From assembly GCA_000739515.1 (NCBI GenBank), contig DF820457.1:509906-547446 (forward strand): a stretch of 37,541 bases of DNA, given 5' to 3'. Source of the DNA: Candidatus Moduliflexus flocculans. Lineage in GTDB: Bacteria > Moduliflexota > Moduliflexia > Moduliflexales > Moduliflexaceae. This document shows, in pieces, positions 1-8,750 of this stretch (its first letter is position 1; every line of letters starts with the position of its first letter). Position numbers and translations under genes: made by a program. The notes below the pieces were generated by a model. It was not told the DNA's origin. It made no database searches and saw only the letters and a program-made list of their open reading frames with translations.

Positions 1-45
1 CTCTGCCTGACATTCCCCTCCTGGGAGGGGCAAGGGGTGGGTGAT
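1..45. repeat. G-rich palindromic repeat, copy 1
   Basis: A C4TCC-type arm pairs with GGAGGGG at 15-30 and is followed by CAAGGGGTGGGTG. The same arrangement occurs near 7511-7588 and, as two facing copies, in 23637-23784. It lies just upstream of the first gene; the left edge may be cut by the window. No coding potential is seen. Confidence 0.7.
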
Positions 46-97
46 CAAAAAATGTTAGGAAGTGAAAAAATTGCATTTTATAAAAGGAGGGTGAACC

Positions 98-1456
98 ATG
101 AGAACATCTATCAGCATGATCATCTGCGTTGCCATCCTGATGTGCCTCCTCAGCGTTCCAGCGTTCGCGCAGATTTCATTTGCGATTCTGCCGATGGAAA
201 CCAGGGGCGACATTAATGATGTGACGAAAGAAACGGCGGAAAGCGCGTTATATCAACATTTGATCGGCGCAAAGAAGTATCGAATTTTAGAGCGCAGCCG
301 GATTGAAGAGATTTTAAAAGAGCAGGCGTTTCAATCTACCGGAGCAACCGATGAAAGCGAAGTAGTGGAAATCGGGAAAATCCTCGGCGTCGAAAAGCTG
401 CTGACCAGCACGTTGTATCTGAAAGGAGAAAATCAATATGCGATCAGCGCCAGCGTAATTGATGTCGCCACCGCGCAAGTCGAATTCTCCCGCGAATTTT
501 CTTACACCAATTATCTCGTTGAAGACATTGCCCGCGTCTGCGCCGCCAACCTGATCGCTGAATATCCCTTATTGAGCGAATTAGTCGGGAAAGCTGGAGA
601 GGTCTTTGTCGTCGGGCTTGGAAAAAATCATGGCATCAAAGAGGGCGACCGCTTATTTGTCGCTCGCCGGGAAATTGTGAAAGACGACGAAACCGGCGAG
701 GTGTTATTTCAGCAGATCAATCGCATCGGCACGCTGCGCGTGACAAAGGTAGATGCCGTCCGCTCGATGACGAAAATTCTGGCGCTCGAGCAACCAGAAA
801 ACCCTCCATTGAAAGGCGATCTTGTCTCGCCAGAGCCTGTGCCGAAACGCGACGTGATGGTGGCGTCAGAGCCGCTGCTTTCCACAATCGCCAAAGGAAA
901 ACTCCTCTTAGAGGATAACATGGAAACCCGGCAATATCTCTCGCCAACGTTTAATGAAGGAAAAAGTTATCTCAATGGCAAACTTCATCTGAACGGCACA
1001 AAACTGACCGCCGGGCAGGTGTATTGCTATTATCCCTCCCCGTTCGAATCACTGGAAAATATCATCATGGAAGGCGACGTGGAATTTCAGCCGATTGAAA
1101 GCCAGTATAACCGTTTCAGCGTGGTCATCCGCAACCGCAATGACTATCTCAACAGCGATAGCTACAACTTCTATTGGAACGATGAGGGCGGCATTGCGGT
1201 CTATCAATGGCGTTTAGCCAATCCGTTCGAAATCGTGCCGCTGCAATCGTCGCCGATTGTCAAGCGCGGCGATTCGCTGAATACGTTCCGCATTGTGGCG
1301 TATGGCGCGAAATTCGATTTCTATCTGAATGATGAATTTATCGCTGGGTTTGAAGAAGAAACGCTGGAAAAAGGACGCATCGGATTTATGGTTGAATCAT
1401 ACGGCTATGTCACAATAGATAATGTAAACGTGTGGGAAGCTGTAAAACAAGAATAA
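98..1456 (+). CDS. Secreted CsgG/LpoB-like protein with C-terminal jelly-roll-like domain
   Basis: A 452-residue exported protein. Residues 1-25 form a Sec signal peptide ending in PAFA-Q. Residues about 27-150 resemble the CsgG/LpoB/TolB-N type fold: a FAILPMETRG strand, then YRILERSRIEEIL, then ILGVEKLLTSTLYL. Residues about 165-245 (VFVVGLGKNHGIKEGDRLFV) look like the FlgT C-terminal type beta domain found after CsgG-like domains. Residues 270-452 resemble a LamG/DUF1080-type carbohydrate-binding jelly roll. There is no lipobox, so it is probably periplasmic or secreted. The ATG follows AAGGAGG at 84-90. It is followed 18 bases later by an HD-GYP regulator, probably in one operon. A role in cell-envelope or polysaccharide biology is inference only; the domain calls are from pattern recognition. 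Confidence 0.8.
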   Translation: MRTSISMIICVAILMCLLSVPAFAQISFAILPMETRGDINDVTKETAESALYQHLIGAKKYRILERSRIEEILKEQAFQSTGATDESEVVEIGKILGVEKLLTSTLYLKGENQYAISASVIDVATAQVEFSREFSYTNYLVEDIARVCAANLIAEYPLLSELVGKAGEVFVVGLGKNHGIKEGDRLFVARREIVKDDETGEVLFQQINRIGTLRVTKVDAVRSMTKILALEQPENPPLKGDLVSPEPVPKRDVMVASEPLLSTIAKGKLLLEDNMETRQYLSPTFNEGKSYLNGKLHLNGTKLTAGQVYCYYPSPFESLENIIMEGDVEFQPIESQYNRFSVVIRNRNDYLNSDSYNFYWNDEGGIAVYQWRLANPFEIVPLQSSPIVKRGDSLNTFRIVAYGAKFDFYLNDEFIAGFEEETLEKGRIGFMVESYGYVTIDNVNVWEAVKQE

Positions 1457-1474
1457 TTGAGAGAGAGGGAAGAC

Positions 1475-2581
1475 GTGCAAGAGGAAATGAAGCGAATGCG
1501 GGCGACGATTCTGGCAATTGATGATACGGAAGTCAATCTCGAACTCATCACCGCGATTCTCAATGACGAACATCAGGTATTAAGAGCCTCTGATGGGGAG
1601 CGAGGACTCGTCTTAGCCCGAAGCATGACCCCAGATTTAATTTTGCTGGATGTTATGATGCCTGGCATGAGCGGCTATGACGTATGCGCGGAACTAAAAA
1701 AACATCCGGAAACAGCGATGATTCCGGTGATCTTTATCACCGCCCTGAGCAGCGAAATGAACGAGTCGCGGGGATTTGAACTTGGGGCGGTTGATTACAT
1801 CACCAAGCCATTCAAGCCTGTTATTGTAAAAAATCGGGTTCGCACACATTTAGAATTAAAACGTCATCGCGATCATTTGGAAGAGTTAGTGCGAGAACGA
1901 ACCCGGGAATTGGTGCTTACACAGGAAGTTGTTTTCGAAAGTCTGGCGACGTTAGCGGAATATCGCGACCCCGAAACCGGTGGGCATATCCATCGAACCC
2001 AACGCTATATTCGCGTGTTAGCTGAGAAATTGCGCCGAAATTATCGGTTTCAAGCCTATTTAGATGACACCACGATTGATTTGCTGTTTAAATCGGCGCC
2101 GCTTCATGACATCGGCAAGGTCGGCGTTCCTGACCGGATTTTGCTGAAACCTGGCAAATTGACAGACGACGAATTTGAAGAAATGAAAAAGCATACGGTC
2201 TATGGCCGCGATGCGATCTTGACCGCGGAAAGAAAAATGGGGAGTTCGTCATTTCTGCGCATCGCGGCGGAGATCGCCTATTCGCATCATGAAAAATGGG
2301 ATGGGTCTGGCTATCCTGAAGCGCTGAAAGGGGACGATATTCCGATTGCCGGGCGCTTAATGGCGCTTGTTGATGTGTATGACGCGCTGATCAGCAAACG
2401 AATTTATAAACCGCCCTTTCCTCATGAAAAAGCGGTGACGATGATTCGCGAACAGCAAGGCCGTCATTTTGATCCCGATGTTATTGAGGCGTTCACAGCG
2501 TTAGAATCAGAATTTCAGAACATCGCTTTCAATTACGCAGATTTCGATGAGGAGCGCGAAATGTGGCGGCGAAAGGAATAA
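1475..2581 (+). CDS. Response regulator with HD-GYP domain (c-di-GMP phosphodiesterase, RpfG-like)
   Basis: 368 residues from a GTG at 1475. The frame is open from a TTG at 1457, but GAGAGGGA at 1463-1470 fits the GTG better; an ATG at 1487 is also possible. The N-terminal receiver domain has IDDTE acidic residues, the phospho-acceptor Asp in LILLDVMMPG and the Lys in ITKPF. A helical linker (RHRDHLEELVRERTREL) leads to an HD-GYP domain with PLHDIGKVGVPD, HH at SHHEKWDGSGYP and GRLMALVDVYDAL. HD-GYP proteins hydrolyse c-di-GMP to pGpG or GMP, and the metal-binding HD and GYP motifs are intact, so activity is likely. It is cytoplasmic and presumably switched by an unseen histidine kinase. It sits 18 bases after the CsgG-like gene and converges on a GGDEF-EAL gene, making this a c-di-GMP locus. 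Confidence 0.93.
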   Translation: MQEEMKRMRATILAIDDTEVNLELITAILNDEHQVLRASDGERGLVLARSMTPDLILLDVMMPGMSGYDVCAELKKHPETAMIPVIFITALSSEMNESRGFELGAVDYITKPFKPVIVKNRVRTHLELKRHRDHLEELVRERTRELVLTQEVVFESLATLAEYRDPETGGHIHRTQRYIRVLAEKLRRNYRFQAYLDDTTIDLLFKSAPLHDIGKVGVPDRILLKPGKLTDDEFEEMKKHTVYGRDAILTAERKMGSSSFLRIAAEIAYSHHEKWDGSGYPEALKGDDIPIAGRLMALVDVYDALISKRIYKPPFPHEKAVTMIREQQGRHFDPDVIEAFTALESEFQNIAFNYADFDEEREMWRRKE

Positions 2582-2611
2582 CGGGGCAATATTCGCCGCA
2601 ATTGCTCCGTT
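2580..2611. terminator. Hairpin between convergent genes
   Basis: AACGGGGCAAT pairs with ATTGCTCCGTT (one mismatch) across a loop of about ten bases. It sits between the HD-GYP stop and the stop of the opposite-strand GGDEF-EAL gene. There is no clear T-tract, so a terminator role on either strand is only probable. Confidence 0.4.
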
Positions 2612-4889
2612 ATTTAGGCTCACGCTGAAGCAATTCCTCAAAACTTTCCGCTGTCATCGGTCGGCCAAAAAAGAAGCCCTGCATCATCTGACAGCCATGG
2701 TACGCTAAAAATTCTTCCTGTTCCCGCGTTTCCACGCCTTCCGCGACGATGTTCATGTGCAGGCTGTGCGCCATGGCAATAATCGTTTTAATAATCTCTT
2801 GATCATCTATATTGGTCGTGGCATCTGTGACAAACGACCGGTCAATTTTGAGCGTATCAATCGGAAAACGTTTCAGGTAGCTGAGCGAGGAATACCCCGT
2901 GCCAAAGTCGTCAATCGAAAAATGCACCCCTCGCTCTCGCAATTGTTGCATTTTTAATGCCGCTTCCTCAGGATTGTCCATGATGCCGCTTTCCGTGACT
3001 TCTAACTTCAGGCAATGCGGCGGCAATCCGCTCATTTCCAAAACATGCATCACGACCTCTACTAAATCAGGCTCGCGAAATTGCCGCGAAGAAAGATTGA
3101 TTGACACATAAAAATCACGAAACCCCATCTGATGCCATTGCGCCGTTTGTTGACATGCCGCCTGCATCACCCATTTTCCAATCGGAACAATTGCGCCGGT
3201 TTCTTCGGCAATCGGGATAAATTTTCCGGGGCTGACTAACCCTAATTGCGGATGTTTCCAGCGCAACAACGCTTCTGTGCCGACAATGCGGTGATGCTCA
3301 TCCACTAACGGTTGATAATAGAGCATTAGCTGATTTTCTTGAAGCGCGCGGCGCAGGCTGCTTTCCAGGTTCATCCGTTCCAGCGCCTTTTGATTCATTT
3401 CTTCCGTGAAGAACCGATAGCCTTCTTTTTCCTCTTTGGCGGCATACATTGCCATATCGGCTTTTTTCACCAGATTCTCAACATCATTGCCGTCATCAGG
3501 GTACAAGCTGATACCAAGACTAATCGTGACATACAAGGAATGTTTTTGAATCAGGCAGGGTTGGGCAACGGCCTTGCGGATTTTTTGCGCAATTTTGATC
3601 ACATCCGTCGCATCATGCAGCGCGTTCAGGATAATTGTAAATTCATCCCCGCCTAAGCGAAATACAAAATCGCTCTTTCTCACGCTCTCTCGAAGACGTT
3701 CCGCCACGATTCGCAGTAAGGCATCACCAACTTCATGCCCTAATGTGTCGTTAATGTTTTTGAATCGATCCAAATCCATAAATATCAACGCCCATTTCGA
3801 GTGACTGTGGCGACGACGTTTCCCCCCGGCCTGCCCTTGCGATTGAAGAATATTATCTTCCAGGCGGTCATAAAAGGCTTTCCGATTCGGCAAGCCAGTC
3901 AGCGCATCGTGGTACGCCAAAAACTTGATCTCTTCCTCGGTTTTTCTGCGCACGGTAATATCCTGGAGCGTCATAACCCGCCCCCAGAGATTGCCGGATT
4001 GATCGAAAAAGCCAGCGCCGCTGAGACTAATATCAATGCGTCCGCCATCTTTTTTGAACCGCTGCGTTTCCATGCCAGACACCGTCTCGCCCGCATTGAT
4101 TTTCTCAATAATAAATCGGTATTCTGTGCAAAATTCCTCCGGGATGAAATCTAACATCTGTCCCTGACATTCGGCAAGCGTCCAGCCAAAGACGCGTGAA
4201 AAGGCCGGGTTCAAATATTCAACGCGATTTTCCATGTCATATACTAAAATCGGGTCAGGCACCGATTCCAGGACAATGCGATAACGCGCTTCGCTTTTTT
4301 CCAACGATTGATTCGCGAGGATCAATTCCGCGGTGCGTTCATTCAGCCAGTGTTCCAGATTCGTTTGCACCTGTTCCAATTCTCGTTCGGTTTGCCACTT
4401 TGCGCCAAGCGAGGCCGCAAATTGGTAGATTTCTTTGGAACAGATGGGCTTTTCAAGATAGAGAATTTTGTGAAGCGGCGGCACATTTGCAATCAGGTCT
4501 TGCGGATTGATATTGGTATAGCCGGTCATCAGCACAAGCTCGATATGCGGGTCTATCGCTCGAATTTGAGCGGCAAGGCTGATTCCCTCACATTGCAAAT
4601 CATCGCCTGGCAGCAAATGCGCGTCAATAAAGGCGACCGCAAACGGCGCATTCGTTGTCACCCCATTTCGAACGGCTTGCAATGCCTCCCCTCCGCGCTG
4701 ATAGAGCGCTAATGAGAAGGCTTGCGCCGAACTCAGCGGCTCATCGTGAAACTCCGCCACTGCCACCATGTTCTGGTGAGGGGAGTGAGGGAGGTGGGAC
4801 ATGACGGAAAAAATTTCGCGATACAGGTTCAAAATTGCCTGTTCGTCATCAACCACAAGAATACGCACCTGTTCACATCGCGATGCCAT
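2610..4889 (-). CDS. REC-PAS-GGDEF-EAL protein (c-di-GMP turnover)
   Basis: 759 residues. An atypical receiver domain covers about 1-165 (ILVVDDEQAIL, the Asp in VAFIDAHLLPG, the Lys in YLEKP). It is followed by a coiled linker, a PAS domain at about 205-320 (VLESVPDPILVYDMENRVEY), a GGDEF domain with intact RLGGDEF, and an EAL domain with intact TEALLRWKHP, ESGIMDNPEEA, IDDFGTGYSS and a C-terminal VAEGVETREQ. Both catalytic signatures are complete, so it could make and degrade c-di-GMP; which activity dominates cannot be told from sequence. The receiver carries an insertion between the first helix and the Asp strand. The ATG has AAGGAGG at 4894-4900. It is convergent with the HD-GYP gene and lies 27 bases after the stop of the same-strand YkgJ-like gene, so those two are probably cotranscribed. 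Confidence 0.95.
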   Translation of the reverse strand: MASRCEQVRILVVDDEQAILNLYREIFSVMSHLPHSPHQNMVAVAEFHDEPLSSAQAFSLALYQRGGEALQAVRNGVTTNAPFAVAFIDAHLLPGDDLQCEGISLAAQIRAIDPHIELVLMTGYTNINPQDLIANVPPLHKILYLEKPICSKEIYQFAASLGAKWQTERELEQVQTNLEHWLNERTAELILANQSLEKSEARYRIVLESVPDPILVYDMENRVEYLNPAFSRVFGWTLAECQGQMLDFIPEEFCTEYRFIIEKINAGETVSGMETQRFKKDGGRIDISLSGAGFFDQSGNLWGRVMTLQDITVRRKTEEEIKFLAYHDALTGLPNRKAFYDRLEDNILQSQGQAGGKRRRHSHSKWALIFMDLDRFKNINDTLGHEVGDALLRIVAERLRESVRKSDFVFRLGGDEFTIILNALHDATDVIKIAQKIRKAVAQPCLIQKHSLYVTISLGISLYPDDGNDVENLVKKADMAMYAAKEEKEGYRFFTEEMNQKALERMNLESSLRRALQENQLMLYYQPLVDEHHRIVGTEALLRWKHPQLGLVSPGKFIPIAEETGAIVPIGKWVMQAACQQTAQWHQMGFRDFYVSINLSSRQFREPDLVEVVMHVLEMSGLPPHCLKLEVTESGIMDNPEEAALKMQQLRERGVHFSIDDFGTGYSSLSYLKRFPIDTLKIDRSFVTDATTNIDDQEIIKTIIAMAHSLHMNIVAEGVETREQEEFLAYHGCQMMQGFFFGRPMTAESFEELLQREPK

Positions 4890-4916
4890 AGAACCTCCTT
4901 TGAGGAATGCGACTCG

Positions 4917-5531
4917 CTATACAAATGCCTTCAATACGTGTTGGAAAAGGCGGCGGTTTGACTCAATCACGTGTAATATATGCGACGGCAGCGGATTGGC
5001 GCGAACAAGAATATCGCGCAAATAAATACGTTCGCCCGCAGCATCAGCGTTTCCGGCACTCATGCACAACGCGAGATTCAACCGCAGCAGATTAACAGTT
5101 ACGGGTTCTATAGATAAGACATATTGCGGGGCAATCTGTTCAAGTGGAATATCTGAAAAATTCAATGGGCAGGCGTCGCGTTCCTCGCGATCCGGATACT
5201 GAAGCGGCATGCCGTGCGTTCGGCAAATCAGCGGACGTACCGGATAAATCGCGCACGTGGCATCAGAAGCGAGAAAGACACATTCATCTGCGGAGAAATC
5301 ATCCTTCACAGCGTGCTGAGGCGGCAGAGCCTCAACATAGGCGGCAATCAGCGCGGCTTCAAGTGGGACAACGGTTTCGAGCCGACAACATAACGCGCAT
5401 CCCTGTGCGCACCGCATCTGCGTCTGATATTCGCCGACAACATTGGCAAACCACTGATCGCAATATGCCGCCAGCGTCGCATAACGCTCGAACACTGTGA
5501 TTATCGGTTGATTGCTCTCATTTGTCACCAT
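4917..5531 (-). CDS. YkgJ-type cysteine-cluster protein
   Basis: 204 residues. Near residue 40 a cluster CAQGCALCCR gives the CxxxCxxCC pattern, and later CAIYPVRPLICRTHG gives the C(x)nRPxxCR pattern, typical of the YkgJ/UPF0153 family (putative zinc or Fe-S binding). The biochemical role of the family is not established. There is no signal peptide. The ATG at 5531 has GAGGTG upstream on the minus strand; the stop is TAG. It precedes the GGDEF-EAL gene by 27 bases in the same direction, so it probably opens a two-gene transcript. The link to c-di-GMP is positional only. Confidence 0.82.
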   Translation of the reverse strand: MVTNESNQPIITVFERYATLAAYCDQWFANVVGEYQTQMRCAQGCALCCRLETVVPLEAALIAAYVEALPPQHAVKDDFSADECVFLASDATCAIYPVRPLICRTHGMPLQYPDREERDACPLNFSDIPLEQIAPQYVLSIEPVTVNLLRLNLALCMSAGNADAAGERIYLRDILVRANPLPSHILHVIESNRRLFQHVLKAFV

Positions 5532-5563
5532 TACGATAACACCTCACAAAGATCATCTATTCC

Positions 5564-5592
5564 GTAGAGACGCCTCGGCGGGGCGTCTCTAC
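5564..5592. repeat. GTAGAGACGCC hairpin repeat
   Basis: GTAGAGACGCC (5564-5574) pairs perfectly with GGCGTCTCTAC (5582-5592) across a seven-base loop. A related hairpin beginning GTAGAGACGG lies at 25871-25899. Short dispersed palindromes with a GTAGAGAC edge are known in several bacterial groups; here they sit only in intergenic DNA. Confidence 0.7.
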
Positions 5593-5622
5593 CGTAATCA
5601 GGCGGATATGATCGAATTTACC

Positions 5623-5727
5623 GCAATTGGTATTATACCAATTGCCTTTGAATAGATCGCAAATCGTAGGACGAAACTGACGTTTCGACGTACAATGCGA
5701 ATATGATCTTTTTTAAGCAATTGGTAT
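5623..5727. repeat. Small palindromic element with ATACCAATTGC ends
   Basis: Positions 5623-5645 form a perfect palindrome of GCAATTGGTAT, T, ATACCAATTGC. The arm recurs inverted at 5717-5727, so a 93-base segment (5635-5727) is bounded by 11-base inverted repeats. Inside it CGAAAC pairs with GTTTCG around 5673-5686, and TCGCAAATCGTA loosely mirrors TACAATGCGA, giving a long imperfect stem-loop. This looks like a MITE- or REP-like unit; no transposase is in the window. Confidence 0.6.
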
Positions 5728-5731
5728 TACT

Positions 5732-7225
5732 TTAGTCCTGTTTTCTGGCCGCCCAGCGCTGCGACGAGAGCGGCGGCGTCAGAAAGAGCCCTTCAATCGG
5801 TTTATCATCAGCCTGCCTGATAAACGTGATCGTCATGCCGGAAATCGGTTCGAAGAAATCAACCTCCGTTTCAGGATACATTTCAAACTGCTGCCCGGTT
5901 AATTCAACCGATAAGCCTTTTTCGGTAGAAGCGACCGTGAGAACCATGCCAGGCGGAGTGTCGAACGTGTATGTTCCGACATAACGTTGAGCGGCTTCTG
6001 ATGTCAGTGGCATCGTCTGTTTTTCCTGCGCGCGAAAATCCGGCCAATTATAGACACGCGCGATGCCGCGCATAATTTCCATCGCAAGAAAATGGCCGTT
6101 TTCCGAATTTGTCATCACGACAGCGCCCTGTCCGAGTTCGGGGAACATGACCATCAGGCAGCGAAATCCGGCAGTCGAACCGCCTGCGCTGAACCAGGCG
6201 GCGTTGCCTTCTCCTTTCACTGGGCCGACAAACGCGGAATTGCCGATTTGCTTGACAAGCAGGCTTTTTGCCATGTCTTTTGACAATAATTTCGCCGATT
6301 CTCCTTGCATCGCTTGTCGCAATTCGATCATTAAACGCGCAAGGTCTGACGGTGTTGTCCAGAGTCCTTCGGCGGCGGCTTCGGGATAGACATACCACCG
6401 CTTTTCTACCGGCATGCCATCCACGCGATGTCCGCTGGAGGCGGATGCGGCGACTTCATTCGGCAGCGGCTGGGCAAACGTGCTGTGCGTCATGCCTGCA
6501 AGCGCTAACAGGCGCTCTTGCGCAAGCTGCGCAAATGACTGACCGCTCAGGTCTTCCAGTAATTGCTGCACAACCGCATAACCGCCGTCGGAATACTGCC
6601 AGACGCTTCCTGGCTGCGTTTGCGCTTCAATTGCGGGCGTTTTGGCCGGAGGTTGGCCGTTTAAAATCTGAGGCAACGTCGGCAGTGGCTCTCCGACCGC
6701 GTAGCCGGGAAAATTCGGCACATTGATCCCCGCGCTGTGGCTGAGCAATCGGCGCGTGGTGACCGGCTGCGCCGCTATAAATTCATTGGCGGGGAAATGC
6801 CACGATTTCAAGCGCAGATCAACATCTTCATCTAAGCCGATTTTGCCGTCTTGCACGAACATCATCACCATAATTGCCGTAAGCAATTTGCTGATAGAGG
6901 CGGCCTGAAAGCGCGTCTCAGCCGTGACAGGCTGTTTGCCGACAGCATCCGCCACGCCATACGCCTGCGTCCACGCTATCGAGTTCTTGTTGACGACAGC
7001 GATACTGACGCCGGGAATATGATAATCTTGCATCCGCTGCGCCAGCGACATGGCGGGCAGCGGCTGCCCTTGCAGCGTAAACACCGGCAGTAACCCCTGT
7101 TCCACAGCCAGACGAGCCGCTTCCTGTTCGCGTGTCGGCGTCTGACTTTTGCATCCTGTCAGATTGATGAGAAGAATAGAGGGAACAAGAACGAGAAGAA
7201 TATATCTTTTCCAAAAGAGTTTCAT
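5732..7225 (-). CDS. Beta-lactamase-fold serine hydrolase lipoprotein
   Basis: 497 residues. The signal peptide ends in a lipobox LTGC (Cys25), so it should be lipid-anchored in the envelope. The serine beta-lactamase / penicillin-binding-like domain (PF00144 type) spans about 55-390. SISK (Ser110, Lys113) is the nucleophile motif, YSDGGYAVVQQ supplies the tyrosine motif (Asp where Asn is commoner), and FSAGGSTAGF replaces the usual HTG motif. A beta-barrel C-terminal domain (RYVGTYTFDTPPG) follows, as in many esterase/DD-peptidase relatives. Substrate is unknown: esterase, D-aminopeptidase or peptidoglycan activity are all possible. I would not call it a resistance gene. The start has only a weak ribosome binding site. 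It is flanked by repeat-filled gaps, so it is probably monocistronic. Confidence 0.9.
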   Translation of the reverse strand: MKLFWKRYILLVLVPSILLINLTGCKSQTPTREQEAARLAVEQGLLPVFTLQGQPLPAMSLAQRMQDYHIPGVSIAVVNKNSIAWTQAYGVADAVGKQPVTAETRFQAASISKLLTAIMVMMFVQDGKIGLDEDVDLRLKSWHFPANEFIAAQPVTTRRLLSHSAGINVPNFPGYAVGEPLPTLPQILNGQPPAKTPAIEAQTQPGSVWQYSDGGYAVVQQLLEDLSGQSFAQLAQERLLALAGMTHSTFAQPLPNEVAASASSGHRVDGMPVEKRWYVYPEAAAEGLWTTPSDLARLMIELRQAMQGESAKLLSKDMAKSLLVKQIGNSAFVGPVKGEGNAAWFSAGGSTAGFRCLMVMFPELGQGAVVMTNSENGHFLAMEIMRGIARVYNWPDFRAQEKQTMPLTSEAAQRYVGTYTFDTPPGMVLTVASTEKGLSVELTGQQFEMYPETEVDFFEPISGMTITFIRQADDKPIEGLFLTPPLSSQRWAARKQD

Positions 7226-7331
7226 AAAGTACGTTATTGGGATTTCATAGAAGAAACGATTATCTTCCCCGTCTTTTCTTCTACGGATCCCTTGTAAAAA
7301 TATAGCATTATTCGCTCGAACTGAACACTAA

Positions 7332-7383
7332 CAGGAGTGCGAAATCTCGTGATTTCGCGGTCAAATCGAGATTTGACACTCCT
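7332..7383. repeat. Repeat family A, divergent copy
   Basis: CAGGAGTG at 7332-7339 mirrors CACTCCT at 7377-7383, the edge signature of family A. The interior differs from other copies and holds two hairpins: GCGAAATC/GATTTCGC (7339-7358) and TCAAATC/GATTTGA (7361-7376). It lies in the 420-base gap 7226-7645, in which I see no believable gene. Confidence 0.6.
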
Positions 7384-7510
7384 ATTGGTGGGGTTAACGG
7401 TTCTGAATAACTGATTAGTATTGCCATTCCCTTCGATAAACTCAGGAAACGCCGTGAATATTATTTTTTTATTGTTAGTAAAATGTAAAAAATAACTTCC
7501 ATGTATCCGC

Positions 7511-7588
7511 CAACACCCCACCCACAGCCCCTCCCCAACAGGGAGGGGAGTTTCCCCCTCTCCCTTGGAGAGGGGGCAGGGGGTGAGG
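7511..7588. repeat. G-rich palindromic repeat, copy 2
   Basis: Runs such as CACCCCACCCACAGCCCCTCCCC, spacer, GGGAGGGGAG, then CCCCCTCTCCCTTGGAGAGGGGGCAGGGGGTGAGG make two adjacent hairpins. The composition and edge order match copy 1 (1-45) and the facing pair in 23637-23784. It lies downstream of the TPR gene (minus strand). Confidence 0.65.
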
Positions 7589-7645
7589 TATTTGGACGTT
7601 ATTTTTTAAACTTTACTTACGCCAATAGTTGCGCGGTTACGAAAA

Positions 7646-8530
7646 TTATGCGCGTTTTTGTTCGAGGATGCGCACGCGCTCATAATAAATATCCGCTTTT
7701 TCTGATTCCTTAAGCGCATAATCTAAAAACATCGCATAATTGCTTAAAATAAAGGTGTCGTCCGGCTTGAGCGCAATCGCTTTTTGATAAAACATGTCCG
7801 CGCGAGCATAATCCTTTTTGACATTCTCTAAAAAGATGGCATAATTTCCTAAATTATCCACATCATTGGGATCAAGCTCCAACACCATCTGGTAATACTT
7901 TTCCGCTTCTTTGTAATCTTCTCTGATATGATGGAGGTAATAGGCATAACTTCCTAAATTCGCAATATGATTCGGCTTTAACTCTAACGCCTTGCGATAA
8001 CATTCTTCCGCCTGCTTATAATCGCCTTTGACTAATGAAAGAAACGAGGCGTAACTCCCTAACACTCCGGCATGATTCGGCTCGGATTGAATCGCGCTGA
8101 GATAATAGACTTCGGCCTGCTCGTAATCTTCGCGAATATAATAGAGAAACACGGCGTATTTGCCCAAATACTCGGCGTCATCTGGGGCGGCTTCAATTGT
8201 TTTCAGATAATATTCTTCAGCGCGATCATAATCGTGGCGCACGAAATCGAGAAATCTGGCATACCCGGCCAGGCTTTCAGGATACTCCGGATCAAGCGCA
8301 ATAGCTTTCAGATAATATTCTTCCGCCAGGTCATAATCGTGGTTTGCGCGTTCCTGAAGATACGCATAAAGCGTCAAAAACTCGGCATTATTGCGATAAA
8401 GGTCCAGCAATGTCGAGAGCATATCCGGATACTCATGCCAGTTTACGGGAAAGCCTGTAATATTGCGCTGTAAGTCCGCAATTAATCTTGGACTGACTCG
8501 ATATGGTTCTTTGATTTCGCCTAAATTCAT
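7646..8530 (-). CDS. TPR protein with seven 35-residue repeats
   Basis: 294 residues from the ATG at 8530, chosen because GGGGGAACGAGC precedes it; the frame extends upstream to 8575 without a ribosome binding site. After about 49 residues come seven consecutive units of exactly 35 residues with the pattern LGxYAxFLxxxxxDYxxAExYYxxAIxLxPN. The conserved A, Y/F, A and P positions are those of tetratricopeptide repeats, one residue longer than the canonical 34. There is no signal peptide or enzymatic domain, so a cytoplasmic protein-protein scaffold is likely (inference). It is divergent from the methyltransferase gene at 8751 with 220 bases between, which must hold both promoters. Confidence 0.9.
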   Translation of the reverse strand: MNLGEIKEPYRVSPRLIADLQRNITGFPVNWHEYPDMLSTLLDLYRNNAEFLTLYAYLQERANHDYDLAEEYYLKAIALDPEYPESLAGYARFLDFVRHDYDRAEEYYLKTIEAAPDDAEYLGKYAVFLYYIREDYEQAEVYYLSAIQSEPNHAGVLGSYASFLSLVKGDYKQAEECYRKALELKPNHIANLGSYAYYLHHIREDYKEAEKYYQMVLELDPNDVDNLGNYAIFLENVKKDYARADMFYQKAIALKPDDTFILSNYAMFLDYALKESEKADIYYERVRILEQKRA

Positions 8531-8750
8531 GCTCGTTCCCCCTTGCGTTATGTCAAACGACGATATGAGCCGCATAAACGCATTTAACGAATCTTTGCAA
8601 GATTTTTAAGAGGGGAGAGAATCTTTTTCCTTTACGATTTTCGATGGCGCGTTGAAAGTGGCTTGCATCGGTATCTCTTCGTCGGAAAAGGCGGGAAAAT
8701 GCGGAATCGGGCGCATTGGGCAAGTTTATGAATTCAAGGAGGGAAATCTG

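Noticed and set aside
5732..7225. Antibiotic-resistance beta-lactamase
   Set aside because: It is a lipoprotein with an atypical third motif and an extra C-terminal barrel, more like the esterase/DD-peptidase branch.
7234..7521. 95-codon minus-strand frame in the repeat-filled gap after the beta-lactamase-fold gene
   Set aside because: It reads straight through the family A repeat and shows no ribosome binding site or protein-like composition.
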